A stretch of 64,000 nucleotides of DNA from Viridibacterium curvum (GTDB lineage: Bacteria; Pseudomonadota; Gammaproteobacteria; Burkholderiales; Rhodocyclaceae). The translations under genes were made by a program, and so were the position numbers. The notes below the pieces were generated by a model. The model had not been told where the DNA came from and ran no database searches. It worked only from the letters and a program-made list of their open reading frames with translations. The stretch covers positions 124,001 through 188,000 of the forward strand of contig NZ_BAABLD010000017.1 in NCBI RefSeq assembly GCF_039544165.1, read 5' to 3'. Of this stretch, positions 36,591 to 45,939 are shown piece after piece (position 1 is the stretch's first letter; the number at the start of each line of letters is the position of its first letter).

Positions 36591-37969
36591 ACCAGTTTTG
36601 AGGGCACGGCACCAATCGAACCTGCACCCATGGTCAGGACCACGTCGCCATCGGCGGCAACTTCCATGACGCGGGCAGGCATGTCAGCGATGTCTTCAAC
36701 GAACAGCGGCTCAATGCGGCCGGCGACACGCAGGGCGCGGGCCAGACTGCGGCCGTCAGCCGCCACGAGGGGAGCTTCGCCCGCGGCATACACATCCGCC
36801 AGCAACAAGGCATCAACGGTGCCAAGCACACGCACAAAGTCTTCAAAGCAATCACGGGTACGGGTATAGCGGTGCGGCTGGAAGGCCAGCACCAGACGAC
36901 GGCCCGGAAAGGCGCCACGCGCCGCTGCGATCGTCGCCGCCATCTCGGCCGGATGGTGACCATAGTCGTCGACCAGGGTAAAGGCGCCCCCATTCGGCAA
37001 AGCCACTTCACCGTAACGCTGAAAGCGACGTCCCACGCCGTTGAAACCCGCCAGTGCGCGCTGGATCGAGGCATCGTCGACGCCCAGCTCGGTCGCCACG
37101 GCGATTGCCGCCAGCGCGTTGAGCACATTGTGGTGACCCGGCAGGTTCAGCACGATGGGCAGCGTCGTGGTCGTGCCGTTGCGGCGCACACAATCGAAGT
37201 GCATCTGCGCACCCACGGCACGGATGTTCTCGGCACGCACCTGCGCCGACGCATCGGTGCCATAGCGCACGATCTGCTTGGACACGAAGGGCATGATCTC
37301 GCGTACATGCGGATCATCGACGCACAGCACGGCCACGCCGTAGAACGGCAGCCGCTGCAGGAACTCCACGAAAGCCTGGCGCAGACGTGCGAAGTCGTGG
37401 CCATAGGTCTCCATGTGGTCGGCGTCGATGTTCGTCACGACCGACACCACGGGCGTCAGCAGCAGGAAGGACGCGTCGGACTCGTCGGCCTCAGCGACGA
37501 GAAACTCCCCACTGCCCAGCTTGGCATTGGCGCCAGCAGAGTTGAGGCGCCCACCGATCACGAAGGTCGGGTCCAGCCCCCCTTCGGCAAGGATGCTAGC
37601 CGTGAGGCTGGTCGTCGTTGTCTTGCCGTGCGTGCCGGCAATCGCCACGCCCTGCTTGAGGCGCATCAATTCGGCGAGCATCTGGGCGCGCGGTACCACC
37701 GGAATCTGGCGCTGACGCGCAGCCAGCACTTCGGGGTTGTCGCTGCGGACAGCCGTCGAGGTGACGATGGCGTCGGCGTCGACGAGGTTTTCGGCCGCGT
37801 GGCCGATCATGACCTTGACACCCTGCGCTTGCAGGCGGCGCGTCGTGGCGCTCTCGGCGAGGTCGGAACCGCTGACGCCGAAGCCGAGGTTGGCCAGCAC
37901 CTCGGCGATGCCGCTCATGCCGGAACCACCGACGCCAACGAAATGGATGTTCTTGATCTTGTGCTTCAT
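36572..37969 (-). CDS. murC: UDP-N-acetylmuramate--L-alanine ligase
   Basis: This 465-residue cytoplasmic ligase adds L-Ala to UDP-MurNAc. The Rossmann start HFVGVGGSGMSGIAEVL, the ATP loop GTHGKTTTTS and the DDYGHHPAEM motif near residue 345 are all present. AGGAGG precedes the ATG by about 8 nt. The C-terminal tail SKLVRSEER is encoded by the inverted GAGGAGT repeat copy and does not look ancestral. A 199-bp gap to murG shows no convincing promoter. Confidence 0.97.
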   Translation of the reverse strand: MKHKIKNIHFVGVGGSGMSGIAEVLANLGFGVSGSDLAESATTRRLQAQGVKVMIGHAAENLVDADAIVTSTAVRSDNPEVLAARQRQIPVVPRAQMLAELMRLKQGVAIAGTHGKTTTTSLTASILAEGGLDPTFVIGGRLNSAGANAKLGSGEFLVAEADESDASFLLLTPVVSVVTNIDADHMETYGHDFARLRQAFVEFLQRLPFYGVAVLCVDDPHVREIMPFVSKQIVRYGTDASAQVRAENIRAVGAQMHFDCVRRNGTTTTLPIVLNLPGHHNVLNALAAIAVATELGVDDASIQRALAGFNGVGRRFQRYGEVALPNGGAFTLVDDYGHHPAEMAATIAAARGAFPGRRLVLAFQPHRYTRTRDCFEDFVRVLGTVDALLLADVYAAGEAPLVAADGRSLARALRVAGRIEPLFVEDIADMPARVMEVAADGDVVLTMGAGSIGAVPSKLVRSEER

Positions 37970-38168
37970 GCGGACAGGCCTCCTGCCCGCTCAATGTGTG
38001 CTGCGCAAATGATCATCTGAATGCTTTGACTGGGCGCAGTGAGCGCAAAAAAGCCGGCAGTGTTACAGATTTGCCGCACTCGCACACGTCTTGACTTGTG
38101 GCCCGGGACAGCCTCCATGGCTTGCTGCCTGAGCGCGCCGGAAACGGGATTTTTTGCGCAGCGACCAA

Positions 38169-39230
38169 TCATGATTTCAACGCCGCCTCACAGGCGTCCG
38201 CCACGGCCACGGCAACCTGCCGGCGGGCGCATTTGCGTGCCGATTGGGCCATCTGCAAGAGCTTGCCGCGGTCCAGCGTCGCCAGGCGAGCTGCCAGCAG
38301 CTCCGGCGTCAGATCTTTCTGGGCGATCAACTCACCCGCCCCGCGTTCGGTCAGGAAGCGCGCATTACCCGTCTGATGGTCATCCACGGCATGCGGATAC
38401 GGCACCAGCAGACTCGCCGCGCCCGCAGCAGCCAGCTCGGCCACCGTCAGCGCACCGGCACGACAGATCACGAGGTCAGCCCTGGCGTACTGCGCAGCCA
38501 TGTCATCGATGAAGGGCAGCAGTTCCCCCTCGACACCAGCGGCCGCATAGGCTGCACGCAAAGCGTCGATCTGCTTGGCACCCGACTGGTGCACCACGTG
38601 CGGGCGCTGATTGGTCGGCAACATCGCCAGGGCGCGTGGCACGGTATCGTTGAGCGTCTGCGCACCCAGCGAGCCCCCCACGACGAGAATCCGCAACGGC
38701 CCCTCCCGCCCCGCGAAACGCTGTTCAGGCGCCGGCAGGCTTTCGATCTCGTGGCGCACCGGATTGCCGATCCAGCGCGCGGAGCGAATCACCTCGGGGA
38801 AGCCGCTCAGAACCTTGTCCGCCACGCTGGCCAGCACGCGATTGGCGAGGCCTGCTACCGAATTCTGCTCATGCACCAACAGAGGCTTGCCCATCAAGGC
38901 CGCCATCATGCCGCCGGGAAAGCTGATGTAACCGCCCATACCGATGACCACATCGGGACGCGTGCGGCGCAACGCCCGCAAAGCCTGCCAGAACGCACGC
39001 AAGAGGTTCACCGGCAGCATCAGCTTGCGCACCAACCCCTTGCCGCGCAGGCCCCCGAAACTCACCCAGGCCATCTCGTAGCCCTGCTCTGGCACCAGGC
39101 GCGCCTCCATGCCTTCGGGGTTGCCCAACCAGACGACGTCCCAGCCGCGCTGACGTGCCACGCTGGCTACAGCCAGCCCCGGATAGATGTGGCCACCGGT
39201 GCCGCCAGCCATGATCATCAGGCGCGGCAT
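38169..39230 (-). CDS. murG: UDP-N-acetylglucosamine--undecaprenyl-PP-MurNAc-pentapeptide transferase
   Basis: This 353-residue GT28 glycosyltransferase makes lipid II on the inner face of the membrane. It starts at 39230, overlapping the ftsW stop by one base (TGATG). The N-terminal glycine loop is IMAGGTGGHIYPGLAVA, the second G-loop is ILVVGGSLGAQTLN, and the sugar-donor site includes ICRAGALTVAELAAAG and PYPHAVDDHQTGNA. Longer upstream starts would run through ftsW. Confidence 0.97.
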   Translation of the reverse strand: MPRLMIMAGGTGGHIYPGLAVASVARQRGWDVVWLGNPEGMEARLVPEQGYEMAWVSFGGLRGKGLVRKLMLPVNLLRAFWQALRALRRTRPDVVIGMGGYISFPGGMMAALMGKPLLVHEQNSVAGLANRVLASVADKVLSGFPEVIRSARWIGNPVRHEIESLPAPEQRFAGREGPLRILVVGGSLGAQTLNDTVPRALAMLPTNQRPHVVHQSGAKQIDALRAAYAAAGVEGELLPFIDDMAAQYARADLVICRAGALTVAELAAAGAASLLVPYPHAVDDHQTGNARFLTERGAGELIAQKDLTPELLAARLATLDRGKLLQMAQSARKCARRQVAVAVADACEAALKS

Positions 39231-40462
39231 CAGCTGCCCCCCCCGCGCATGACGTGGCGGCTTTCGAGATCGATGCGCAGCAGGATGGCCAGCGCGATGC
39301 AGTTGGCAACGATGCCTGAACCACCGAAGCTCATCAGCGGCAGCGTCAGACCTTTGGTGGGCAGCAGGCCCATGTTCACACCCATGTTGATGAAGCCCTG
39401 GAAACCCAGCCACAGGCCGATGCCCTGTGCGACAAGGCCGCTGTAGTAACGGTCCAGCAGCAGCGCGCGGCGACCGATCGCAAATGCGCGTTGCACCAGC
39501 AGCGTGAACATCGCCACCACCACAATTACGCCTGCGAAACCCAGCTCTTCGGCAATCACGGCCAGCAGGAAGTCGGTGTGCGCCTCGGGCAGATAAAACA
39601 GCTTCTCGACGCTGGCGCCCAAGCCCACGCCCATCCACTCACCGCGACCAAAAGCGATCAGCGCGTGCGACAACTGATAGCCGCTGCCGTAGGCATCGCG
39701 CCAGGGGTCGGCAAAGCCGAACAGGCGCTCGCGACGATACGGCGACAGCCAGATCAGCAGCAGGAAGCCCACCAGCGCGACGACGAACAACAGCGCGAAG
39801 ATGCGCGCATTCAGCCCGCCGAGGAACAGGATGCCGAAGGCAATGGTGCACACCACCACGAAGGCACCAAAGTCCGGCTCGCGCAGCAGCAGGAAGCCGA
39901 CCAGCAGGATCACTGCAGCCATCGGCGCGAAAGCGCGCTTGAAGCTGCCCATCTCGTGCAGCTTGCGCACCGTGTAGTCCGCGGCATACAGCACGGCAAA
40001 GAGCTTCATGAACTCGGACGGCTGCATGTTGATCGGCCCCAGCGGCAGCCAGCGACGCGCGCCGTTCACTTCACGCCCGACATGCGGAATCAGCACGGCA
40101 ATGAGGAACACCACGCCCACAACAAAGAGGTACGGCGCAATGCGCTGCCAGGTCGCCATGGGCACCTGCAAGGCTGCGAAGCCTGCCGTCAGGCCGATGC
40201 CGAGAAAGGCGGAGTGACGCATCAGGAAGTAGTTGGCGTTGTAGCCCGTGAACTTGCTGCCCTCGGCATAGGCGATGGACGAGGAATAGACCATCACGAG
40301 GCCCAGCAGCAACAGCCCCAGTGCGGACCAGATGAACAGCATGTCCATCTCGCCTTTGCGCGCCGGTTCGGCAAAACGGTTGCCAACACGACTGGTCGAG
40401 GGCATCGAGACGTGGGCGCCGGCACCCGGTAAAAGATTGCCGATCAGACTGCTGATACTCAT
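39230..40462 (-). CDS. ftsW: Peptidoglycan glycosyltransferase FtsW (SEDS family)
   Basis: The 410-residue polytopic membrane protein polymerises glycan during division together with FtsI. A cytoplasmic N-terminus of about 40 residues is followed by about ten TM helices. Visible motifs are GLVMVYSSSIAYA in TM1, GREVNGARRWLPLGPINMQPSEFMK (SEDS core), GGGEWMG-like GRGEWMGVGLGASVEKLFYLPEAHTDF and the C-terminal LPLMSFGGSG. The start overlaps the murD stop (ATGA). Confidence 0.96.
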   Translation of the reverse strand: MSISSLIGNLLPGAGAHVSMPSTSRVGNRFAEPARKGEMDMLFIWSALGLLLLGLVMVYSSSIAYAEGSKFTGYNANYFLMRHSAFLGIGLTAGFAALQVPMATWQRIAPYLFVVGVVFLIAVLIPHVGREVNGARRWLPLGPINMQPSEFMKLFAVLYAADYTVRKLHEMGSFKRAFAPMAAVILLVGFLLLREPDFGAFVVVCTIAFGILFLGGLNARIFALLFVVALVGFLLLIWLSPYRRERLFGFADPWRDAYGSGYQLSHALIAFGRGEWMGVGLGASVEKLFYLPEAHTDFLLAVIAEELGFAGVIVVVAMFTLLVQRAFAIGRRALLLDRYYSGLVAQGIGLWLGFQGFINMGVNMGLLPTKGLTLPLMSFGGSGIVANCIALAILLRIDLESRHVMRGGGS

Positions 40463-41856
40463 GCGGAAATCACTCCGGGCAGAACCTTTACCGCGTTGCA
40501 GAACACCTCTGCGCGGTGTGCGTAGTTACGGAACATGTCCAGGCTCGCACAAGCGGGCGACAGCAATACGACATCACCAGTCTGGGCCAGCGCGTTGGCG
40601 GCGAACACGGCTGCGTCCATGTCGACAGCGTGCTCCATCGGCACGCCACAATCGGCCGTCTCCTGCTGCAAGCGCTGCGCATCACGCCCGATCAGGACCA
40701 CGGCGCGCGCATGCTCACGCAGCGCCGGGCTCAGCGGCCGGAAGTCCTGTCCTTTGCCATCGCCGCCAGCAATCAGCACGACCTTGCGGCCCATGCCTTG
40801 CAGCGCGGCGAGTGTGGCACCGACATTGGTCCCCTTGGAGTCGTCGTAGAAGCGCACGTCGTCCTCGCGCCGTGCGACCAGTTCGACACGATGCGGCAAG
40901 CCGCGAAATGCGCGCAGACCCGCAAGCAAGGCAACGCGCGGCAGCCCGATGGCCTCACACAGTGCCAGTGCCGCGAGCGCATTGGCGGCATTGTGCGAGC
41001 CCGCGAGTTGCAACTCGGCCTGCGGCAGCAATGGCTCTTCGCCACGCATCAGCCAGGTCGTCCCTGCGTGCTCACCCAGTCCGTAATGCGTCTCGCCCGC
41101 CATTTTCTGCAACCCGAAGTCGCGCACCACACGACCAGCGATGCCCATGCCACGCACCAGCGCGTCGTCACGATTGAGTATCTGCACACCCTGCCCTGCA
41201 AAGATCGCCGCCTTGGCTTCGGCATAGGCAGCCATGCTGCCATGTCGGTCAAGGTGATCGTCGGTAATGTTGAGGATGGTCGCCGCTTCAGCAGCCAGCG
41301 AGCGGGTGGTTTCCAGCTGGAAGCTCGACAGCTCCAGCACCCACACGTCGGGACGCACGCCCTCATCGAGGCAGCGCATCAACTCGCTCAACGCAGCAGG
41401 CGAGATGTTGCCGGCGACCACGGTCTGCAAACCGGCAGTGCGACACAACGCGCCGGTCAGCGCCGTAGTCGTGGTCTTGCCGTTGGTGCCGGTGATGGCG
41501 ATGACCTTGCACGCAGCCCGCCAGCCCAGCTGGATCAGCGCCTGCGCGAAGAGTTCGATCTCGCCCGTGATGGCAATGCCGCGCTGGCGTGCCGCTTGCA
41601 CCACAGGCTCGCGGGGGTCGAGGCCCGGGCTGATGGCCAGCTGCTCGATACCATCGAGCAGCGAGTCGGTGAACGGTGCACAGATTATCTCGGCATCCGG
41701 GGCCTGTGCACGCAAGGCATCGAGCCCCGGCGGATTGCTGCGCGAATCGGCCACACGCAGCGTCGCGCCGTTGCGCGCCAACCAGGCAGCCGCCGCCAGG
41801 CCACTCTCACCAAGGCCGAGAACCAGGCACCGCTTGTTGGCGTAGAAGTCCGTCAT
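40459..41856 (-). CDS. murD: UDP-N-acetylmuramoylalanine--D-glutamate ligase
   Basis: This 465-residue ligase adds D-Glu. The ATG at 41856 starts MTDFYANKRCLVLGLGESGLAAA, a typical MurD N-terminus. The ATP loop AITGTNGKTTTTAL, the DDHLDRHGSM motif and FYDDSKGTNVGATLAAL are present. A 101-bp gap holding a strong hairpin separates it from mraY, the only sizeable break in the upstream half of the cluster. Confidence 0.97.
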   Translation of the reverse strand: MTDFYANKRCLVLGLGESGLAAAAWLARNGATLRVADSRSNPPGLDALRAQAPDAEIICAPFTDSLLDGIEQLAISPGLDPREPVVQAARQRGIAITGEIELFAQALIQLGWRAACKVIAITGTNGKTTTTALTGALCRTAGLQTVVAGNISPAALSELMRCLDEGVRPDVWVLELSSFQLETTRSLAAEAATILNITDDHLDRHGSMAAYAEAKAAIFAGQGVQILNRDDALVRGMGIAGRVVRDFGLQKMAGETHYGLGEHAGTTWLMRGEEPLLPQAELQLAGSHNAANALAALALCEAIGLPRVALLAGLRAFRGLPHRVELVARREDDVRFYDDSKGTNVGATLAALQGMGRKVVLIAGGDGKGQDFRPLSPALREHARAVVLIGRDAQRLQQETADCGVPMEHAVDMDAAVFAANALAQTGDVVLLSPACASLDMFRNYAHRAEVFCNAVKVLPGVISA

Positions 41857-41888
41857 GACGTCTTGTTTCCAGGAGCCGTGAAACGCTG

Positions 41889-41916
41889 ACGCCCACCGGC
41901 CTGAACCGGTGGGCGT
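41889..41916. terminator. Strong hairpin between mraY and murD
   Basis: A perfect 11-bp stem (ACGCCCACCGG / CCGGTGGGCGT) with a 6-nt loop sits in the mraY-murD gap. On the minus (operon) strand it is followed by CAGCGTTTCAC, without a real T-tract; on the plus strand GTTTTTC comes 9 nt later. It may be an internal attenuator, an RNA processing or stability element, or a terminator for antisense transcripts. Confidence 0.55.
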
Positions 41917-41957
41917 TGCGCTGCGTTTTTCACTTCTCTTTTTAAACTTGGCATTCG

Positions 41958-43043
41958 CTATCTGAGTTTGAGCGTCGAGAGCCCGAACAGCACCAGCATG
42001 ATGGTGATGATCCAGAACCTCACGACCACCTTGGTTTCTTTCCAGCCGCTCAGTTCGTAATGGTGGTGCAGCGGCGCCATGCGGAAGATGCGTTTGCCGC
42101 CGCTCCACTTGAAGTACGCCACCTGCAGCATGACCGACAGGGTCTCGGCGACGAACACACCGCCCATGATGAAGAGCACGATTTCCTGACGCACGATCAC
42201 GGCCACGGTACCCATCGCGGCCCCCAGCGCGAGCGCGCCGACGTCACCCATGAACACTTCGGCGGGATAAGCGTTGAACCAGAGGAAGCCGAGCCCCGCG
42301 CCTGCCATGGCACCGCAGTACACCGCCAGCTCCCCCGCGCCCGGCACATAAGGCAAGCCGAGATATTTGGAGAAACCTACGTGGCCGGCCACGTAGGCAA
42401 AGATCGCCAGCGCCGCCGACACCAGCACGGCCGGCATGATGGCGAGGCCATCGAGGCCATCGGTCAGGTTCACCGCGTGGCTGGTGCCGTTGATGACGAA
42501 GTAGCTCATCGCCACGAAGCCGAACATGCCCAGCGGATAGGCCACGGTCTTGAAGAACGGAACGATCAGCTCGGTTTGCGTCGTCCCGCCAATGAGGGCC
42601 AGATAGACGGCGGCGAGGCCCGCGATAAGCGATGTCCAGAAATACTTCCAGCGGCTGGCGAGGCCCTTGGGATCACGATGCACGACTTTGCGCCAGTCGT
42701 CGACCCAACCGACGGCACCAAAGCCCAGCGTCACGAAAAGCACTACCCACAGGTAGCGATTCTTGAGGTCACCCCACAGCAGCACGGTGACCGAAATGGC
42801 GATGAGGATCAGCGCGCCACCCATGGTTGGCGTCCCCGCCTTGACAAGGTGGGTCTGCGGACCATCGCTGCGCACGGCCTGACCGATCTTCTTGGCGGTG
42901 AGCCAGCGGATCACGGCGGGACCGAACACGAAAGAGATGACCAGCGCGGTCAGTGCAGCCAGCATGGTGCGCAGGGTGATGTATCCGAACACGTTGAACG
43001 TGCGGATGTCGGTACCCAGCCAGCGTGCGAGTTCAAGCAGCAT
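41958..43043 (-). CDS. mraY: Phospho-N-acetylmuramoyl-pentapeptide-transferase
   Basis: This 361-residue membrane enzyme makes lipid I. About ten TM helices are visible. KAGTPTMGG, VGWVDDWRKV (Asp-rich motif), NLTDGLDGLAI (catalytic DGLDG), FNAYPAEVFMGDVGALALG and the C-terminal APLHHHYELSGWKE with the HHH motif are diagnostic. It starts 14 nt after the murF stop. Confidence 0.98.
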   Translation of the reverse strand: MLLELARWLGTDIRTFNVFGYITLRTMLAALTALVISFVFGPAVIRWLTAKKIGQAVRSDGPQTHLVKAGTPTMGGALILIAISVTVLLWGDLKNRYLWVVLFVTLGFGAVGWVDDWRKVVHRDPKGLASRWKYFWTSLIAGLAAVYLALIGGTTQTELIVPFFKTVAYPLGMFGFVAMSYFVINGTSHAVNLTDGLDGLAIMPAVLVSAALAIFAYVAGHVGFSKYLGLPYVPGAGELAVYCGAMAGAGLGFLWFNAYPAEVFMGDVGALALGAAMGTVAVIVRQEIVLFIMGGVFVAETLSVMLQVAYFKWSGGKRIFRMAPLHHHYELSGWKETKVVVRFWIITIMLVLFGLSTLKLR

Positions 43044-43057
43044 TGTTCAAAGCTTCC

Positions 43058-44437
43058 TTATTTCGTCGCGGGCGCAATCAGCTGCACCACGCGTTCCATC
43101 TTCATGAATCGTGAGCCCTTGACGAGCACCACCACGTCGTCGCCAAGCATCGAGCGTAATGCCGCCACAAGGTCTTCCACCGATTCGAAGTGCTCGCCGC
43201 CGGCGCCGAAGTTGCGCACAGCCACTGCGCTGTACTCACCCAGCGCCAGCAGGCGGTCGATACCCTGGCTCTTGGCGTAGCCGCCAATCTCGTCGTGGCA
43301 TTGCGCACTGGTGTCGCCGATCTCGCCCATGTCACCCAGCACCAGCAGCTTGCGTCCCGGCGTTGCGGCCAGCACATCGATGCCGGCACGGACCGAATCG
43401 GGGTTCGCATTGTAGGTGTCATCGAGCACAACGGCCCCTTCGGCCGTGCGTTTGACTTCCAGGCGGCCCTTGGTTCCCGAGTATTGGGACAGCCCGCTGA
43501 CCACCACATCCAGCGGAATGCCCGCAGCCAGCGCTGCGGCCGCGGCGGCCATCGCATTACGCACATTGTGGATGCCCGGCACGTTGAGCACGAAGTCACG
43601 CACTTCACCCAGCGCCGTCATGTGCACCTTGTTGCCGAAGGCCATCATGCTGTGACTGGCCGATACGTCTGCCTGTGCGCCAAGGCCGAAGCTCACGATG
43701 CGGCGGCCATTATTGAGCGAGCGCCAGTAGTCTGCATGCGGATCGTCGGCATTGACCACGGCCACGCCGTCAGCGCCCAAAGAGGAGTAGATCTGTCCCT
43801 TTTCGCGCGCCACGCCCATGACTTCGCCCATGCCTTCAAGGTGGGCACGCTGGGCGTTGTTGACGAGGGCAACGGTCGGTCGCGCCAGGCCGGTCAGGTA
43901 GGAGATCTCGCCGGGGTGATTCATCCCCATCTCGAAGACAGCAGCGATGTGCGACTCGCGCAGTCGCAGCATCATCAGCGGCAGACCGATGTCGTTGTTG
44001 AGGTTGCCCTGTGTCGCCAGCACGGCGGCCTGCGGTGCAAGCCCTTTGGACTGCGCCCATGCAGCGAGGATGGCCGCACACATTTCCTTCACGCTGGTCT
44101 TGCCATTGCTGCCCGTCACGCCAATAACGGGGATGCGGAAGCGGTTGCGCCAGTACGCCGCAAGCGTGCCCAGAGCGAGACGCGTATCTTCTACCCCGAT
44201 GAGGGGGAAGTCCGGCGGGATGTTGAAGACGCCGCGACGGTCGACCAGCCCGGCAATCGCACCAGCCTTCTTTGCCTCAGCCAGGAAGGCATTGCCATCG
44301 AAACGTTCACCGCGCAGGGCGACATAGAGTCCGCCACTGAGATCGGCGCGCGTATCAGTGCCGACCGAACTGAAGGTCACATCGCTACCCGTCAGCACGC
44401 CGCCACAGGCTTGGGCGGCTTCAGACAATGCGAGCAT
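43058..44437 (-). CDS. murF: UDP-N-acetylmuramoyl-tripeptide--D-alanyl-D-alanine ligase
   Basis: This 459-residue ligase completes the UDP-MurNAc-pentapeptide. GVTGSNGKTSVKEM is the ATP loop, FEMGMNHPGEISYL and LDDTYNANPDSV are MurF-specific motifs, and LGDMGEIG is in the C-terminal domain. Its start overlaps the murE stop by one base (TGATG). Confidence 0.97.
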   Translation of the reverse strand: MLALSEAAQACGGVLTGSDVTFSSVGTDTRADLSGGLYVALRGERFDGNAFLAEAKKAGAIAGLVDRRGVFNIPPDFPLIGVEDTRLALGTLAAYWRNRFRIPVIGVTGSNGKTSVKEMCAAILAAWAQSKGLAPQAAVLATQGNLNNDIGLPLMMLRLRESHIAAVFEMGMNHPGEISYLTGLARPTVALVNNAQRAHLEGMGEVMGVAREKGQIYSSLGADGVAVVNADDPHADYWRSLNNGRRIVSFGLGAQADVSASHSMMAFGNKVHMTALGEVRDFVLNVPGIHNVRNAMAAAAAALAAGIPLDVVVSGLSQYSGTKGRLEVKRTAEGAVVLDDTYNANPDSVRAGIDVLAATPGRKLLVLGDMGEIGDTSAQCHDEIGGYAKSQGIDRLLALGEYSAVAVRNFGAGGEHFESVEDLVAALRSMLGDDVVVLVKGSRFMKMERVVQLIAPATK

Positions 44438-45939
44438 CAGGCATTCCCCTCCGGTTCCCGCCAGACTGACAAAGCCTTGCGCGCGTGTTCAGCATCGCTG
44501 AAGTGGTCGCGCTGGCCATTGATTTCCTGATAAGTCTCGTGCCCCTTACCCGCCAGCAGCACGATGTCGTCGGCCACCGATTCGGCAATCGCACGGGCGA
44601 TCGCTACCGCGCGGTCCAGCTCCTGCTCGGCACCGGGCGCACCAGCCAATACGGCGTTGATGATGTCCTGCGGCGCCTCGCTGCGCGGATTATCGCTGGT
44701 GACGATGACGCGGTCGGCGAGGCGATGTGCCACTTCCCCCATGATCGGGCGCTTGCCCGGGTCGCGATCACCACCACAGCCGAACACACAGGTCAAACGG
44801 CCACCGCGCGAATTGGCGGTGGGGCGCAGCGCCATCAAAACCTGCTCCAGCGCATCCGGAGTGTGGGCGTAGTCGATGATCACCAACGGCGCACCTACGC
44901 CACCGAGGGTCTGCATGCGGCCTTCAGGCGGCGTCAAACGACGCGCAGCCGCCGCAGCCTGCGAGAAGCTGTAGCCCGACTGCATCAGCACACCCATCAC
45001 GGCGAGCAGATTGGAAACGTTGAACTGCCCGACCACACCCACCGTCAGCTCCTCGCGCTGACCTTCGCAAGCCACCAGCACGCGGATGCCCTGCGGCATG
45101 CTGCGCAGGTGCTCAGCCACCAGCACACGTGCAGCGGGTGCGGCGTTGGCGTTGTCGGGGATGAGTGTATAGCCGACCACTTCAATATCACTGTGCTCCA
45201 GCTTGCGCGCCTGGGCCACACCCATGATGTCGTCGAAGTTGAGCACTACGGACTTGAGGCCATGTTGCTCGAAAATGCGCGCCTTGGCGGCCGCATAGGC
45301 ATCCATTGTGCGGTGATAGTCGAGGTGATCGCGCGTGAGATTGGTAAAGGCTGCGACGTCCATCTTCACGCCAGTAATGCGGCCTTGGTCCAACCCGATG
45401 GAGGAGACCTCCATTGCCACAGCCTGGGCACCTTGTCCGCGCAAGCTCGCCAGCTGCTCGTGCAGGATGATGGCGTCGGGGGTAGTGTTGGGAGAGGGAT
45501 CGAGTCGGCCGGGGAAACCCATGCCCAGCGTGCCGACCACGGCGCACTTGCGGCCCAGGTCGTTGAAGGCACGTGCCAGCCATTGCGACACGGAAGTCTT
45601 GCCGTTGGTGCCCGTGACGCCGACAACCCACATGTCATGCGAGGGGCGACCGAACACTTCGTCTGCAAGGTCGCCCGCCATCCAGCGCAGCTGGTCGACC
45701 GGCACGTTGGGTACGCCGAATCCGGCTTGCCATTCGAAGCCCTCACGCTCCCACACCACAGCAACCGCACCGCGTGCGATGGCATCTGCGATGTAGAGAC
45801 GGCCATCGCTGGCGTGCCCTGGATAGGCCAGAAAGATATCGCCCGCCTGAACGCGGCGTGAGTCTGCGCAGACGCGACGCGGTGTGATGCCCTCTGCCTC
45901 CAGCAGCGCGAGGATCGCTGCAGCGAGGCGGGTGCTCAC
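44437..45939 (-). CDS. murE: UDP-N-acetylmuramoyl-L-alanyl-D-glutamate--2,6-diaminopimelate ligase
   Basis: This 500-residue ligase adds the third stem amino acid. GVTGTNGKTSVSQW is the ATP loop, and TSDNPRSEAPQDII contains DNPR, the signature of meso-diaminopimelate specificity seen in Gram-negative MurE. FTNLTRDHLDYHRTM and VIIDYAHTPDALEQ are further hallmarks. The start overlaps the ftsI stop region by 4 nt (ATGA). Confidence 0.97.
   Translation of the reverse strand: MSTRLAAAILALLEAEGITPRRVCADSRRVQAGDIFLAYPGHASDGRLYIADAIARGAVAVVWEREGFEWQAGFGVPNVPVDQLRWMAGDLADEVFGRPSHDMWVVGVTGTNGKTSVSQWLARAFNDLGRKCAVVGTLGMGFPGRLDPSPNTTPDAIILHEQLASLRGQGAQAVAMEVSSIGLDQGRITGVKMDVAAFTNLTRDHLDYHRTMDAYAAAKARIFEQHGLKSVVLNFDDIMGVAQARKLEHSDIEVVGYTLIPDNANAAPAARVLVAEHLRSMPQGIRVLVACEGQREELTVGVVGQFNVSNLLAVMGVLMQSGYSFSQAAAAARRLTPPEGRMQTLGGVGAPLVIIDYAHTPDALEQVLMALRPTANSRGGRLTCVFGCGGDRDPGKRPIMGEVAHRLADRVIVTSDNPRSEAPQDIINAVLAGAPGAEQELDRAVAIARAIAESVADDIVLLAGKGHETYQEINGQRDHFSDAEHARKALSVWREPEGNA

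Noticed and set aside
37970..38168. Possible internal promoter between murG and murC
   Set aside because: No convincing -35/-10 pair on the minus strand; only the AGGAGG ribosome site of murC is clear.
42060..45861. Several plus-strand frames of 400-460 codons opposite mraY, murF and murE
   Set aside because: All are antisense to well-conserved dcw genes with tight operon spacing; translations are Arg/His-rich without recognisable motifs.
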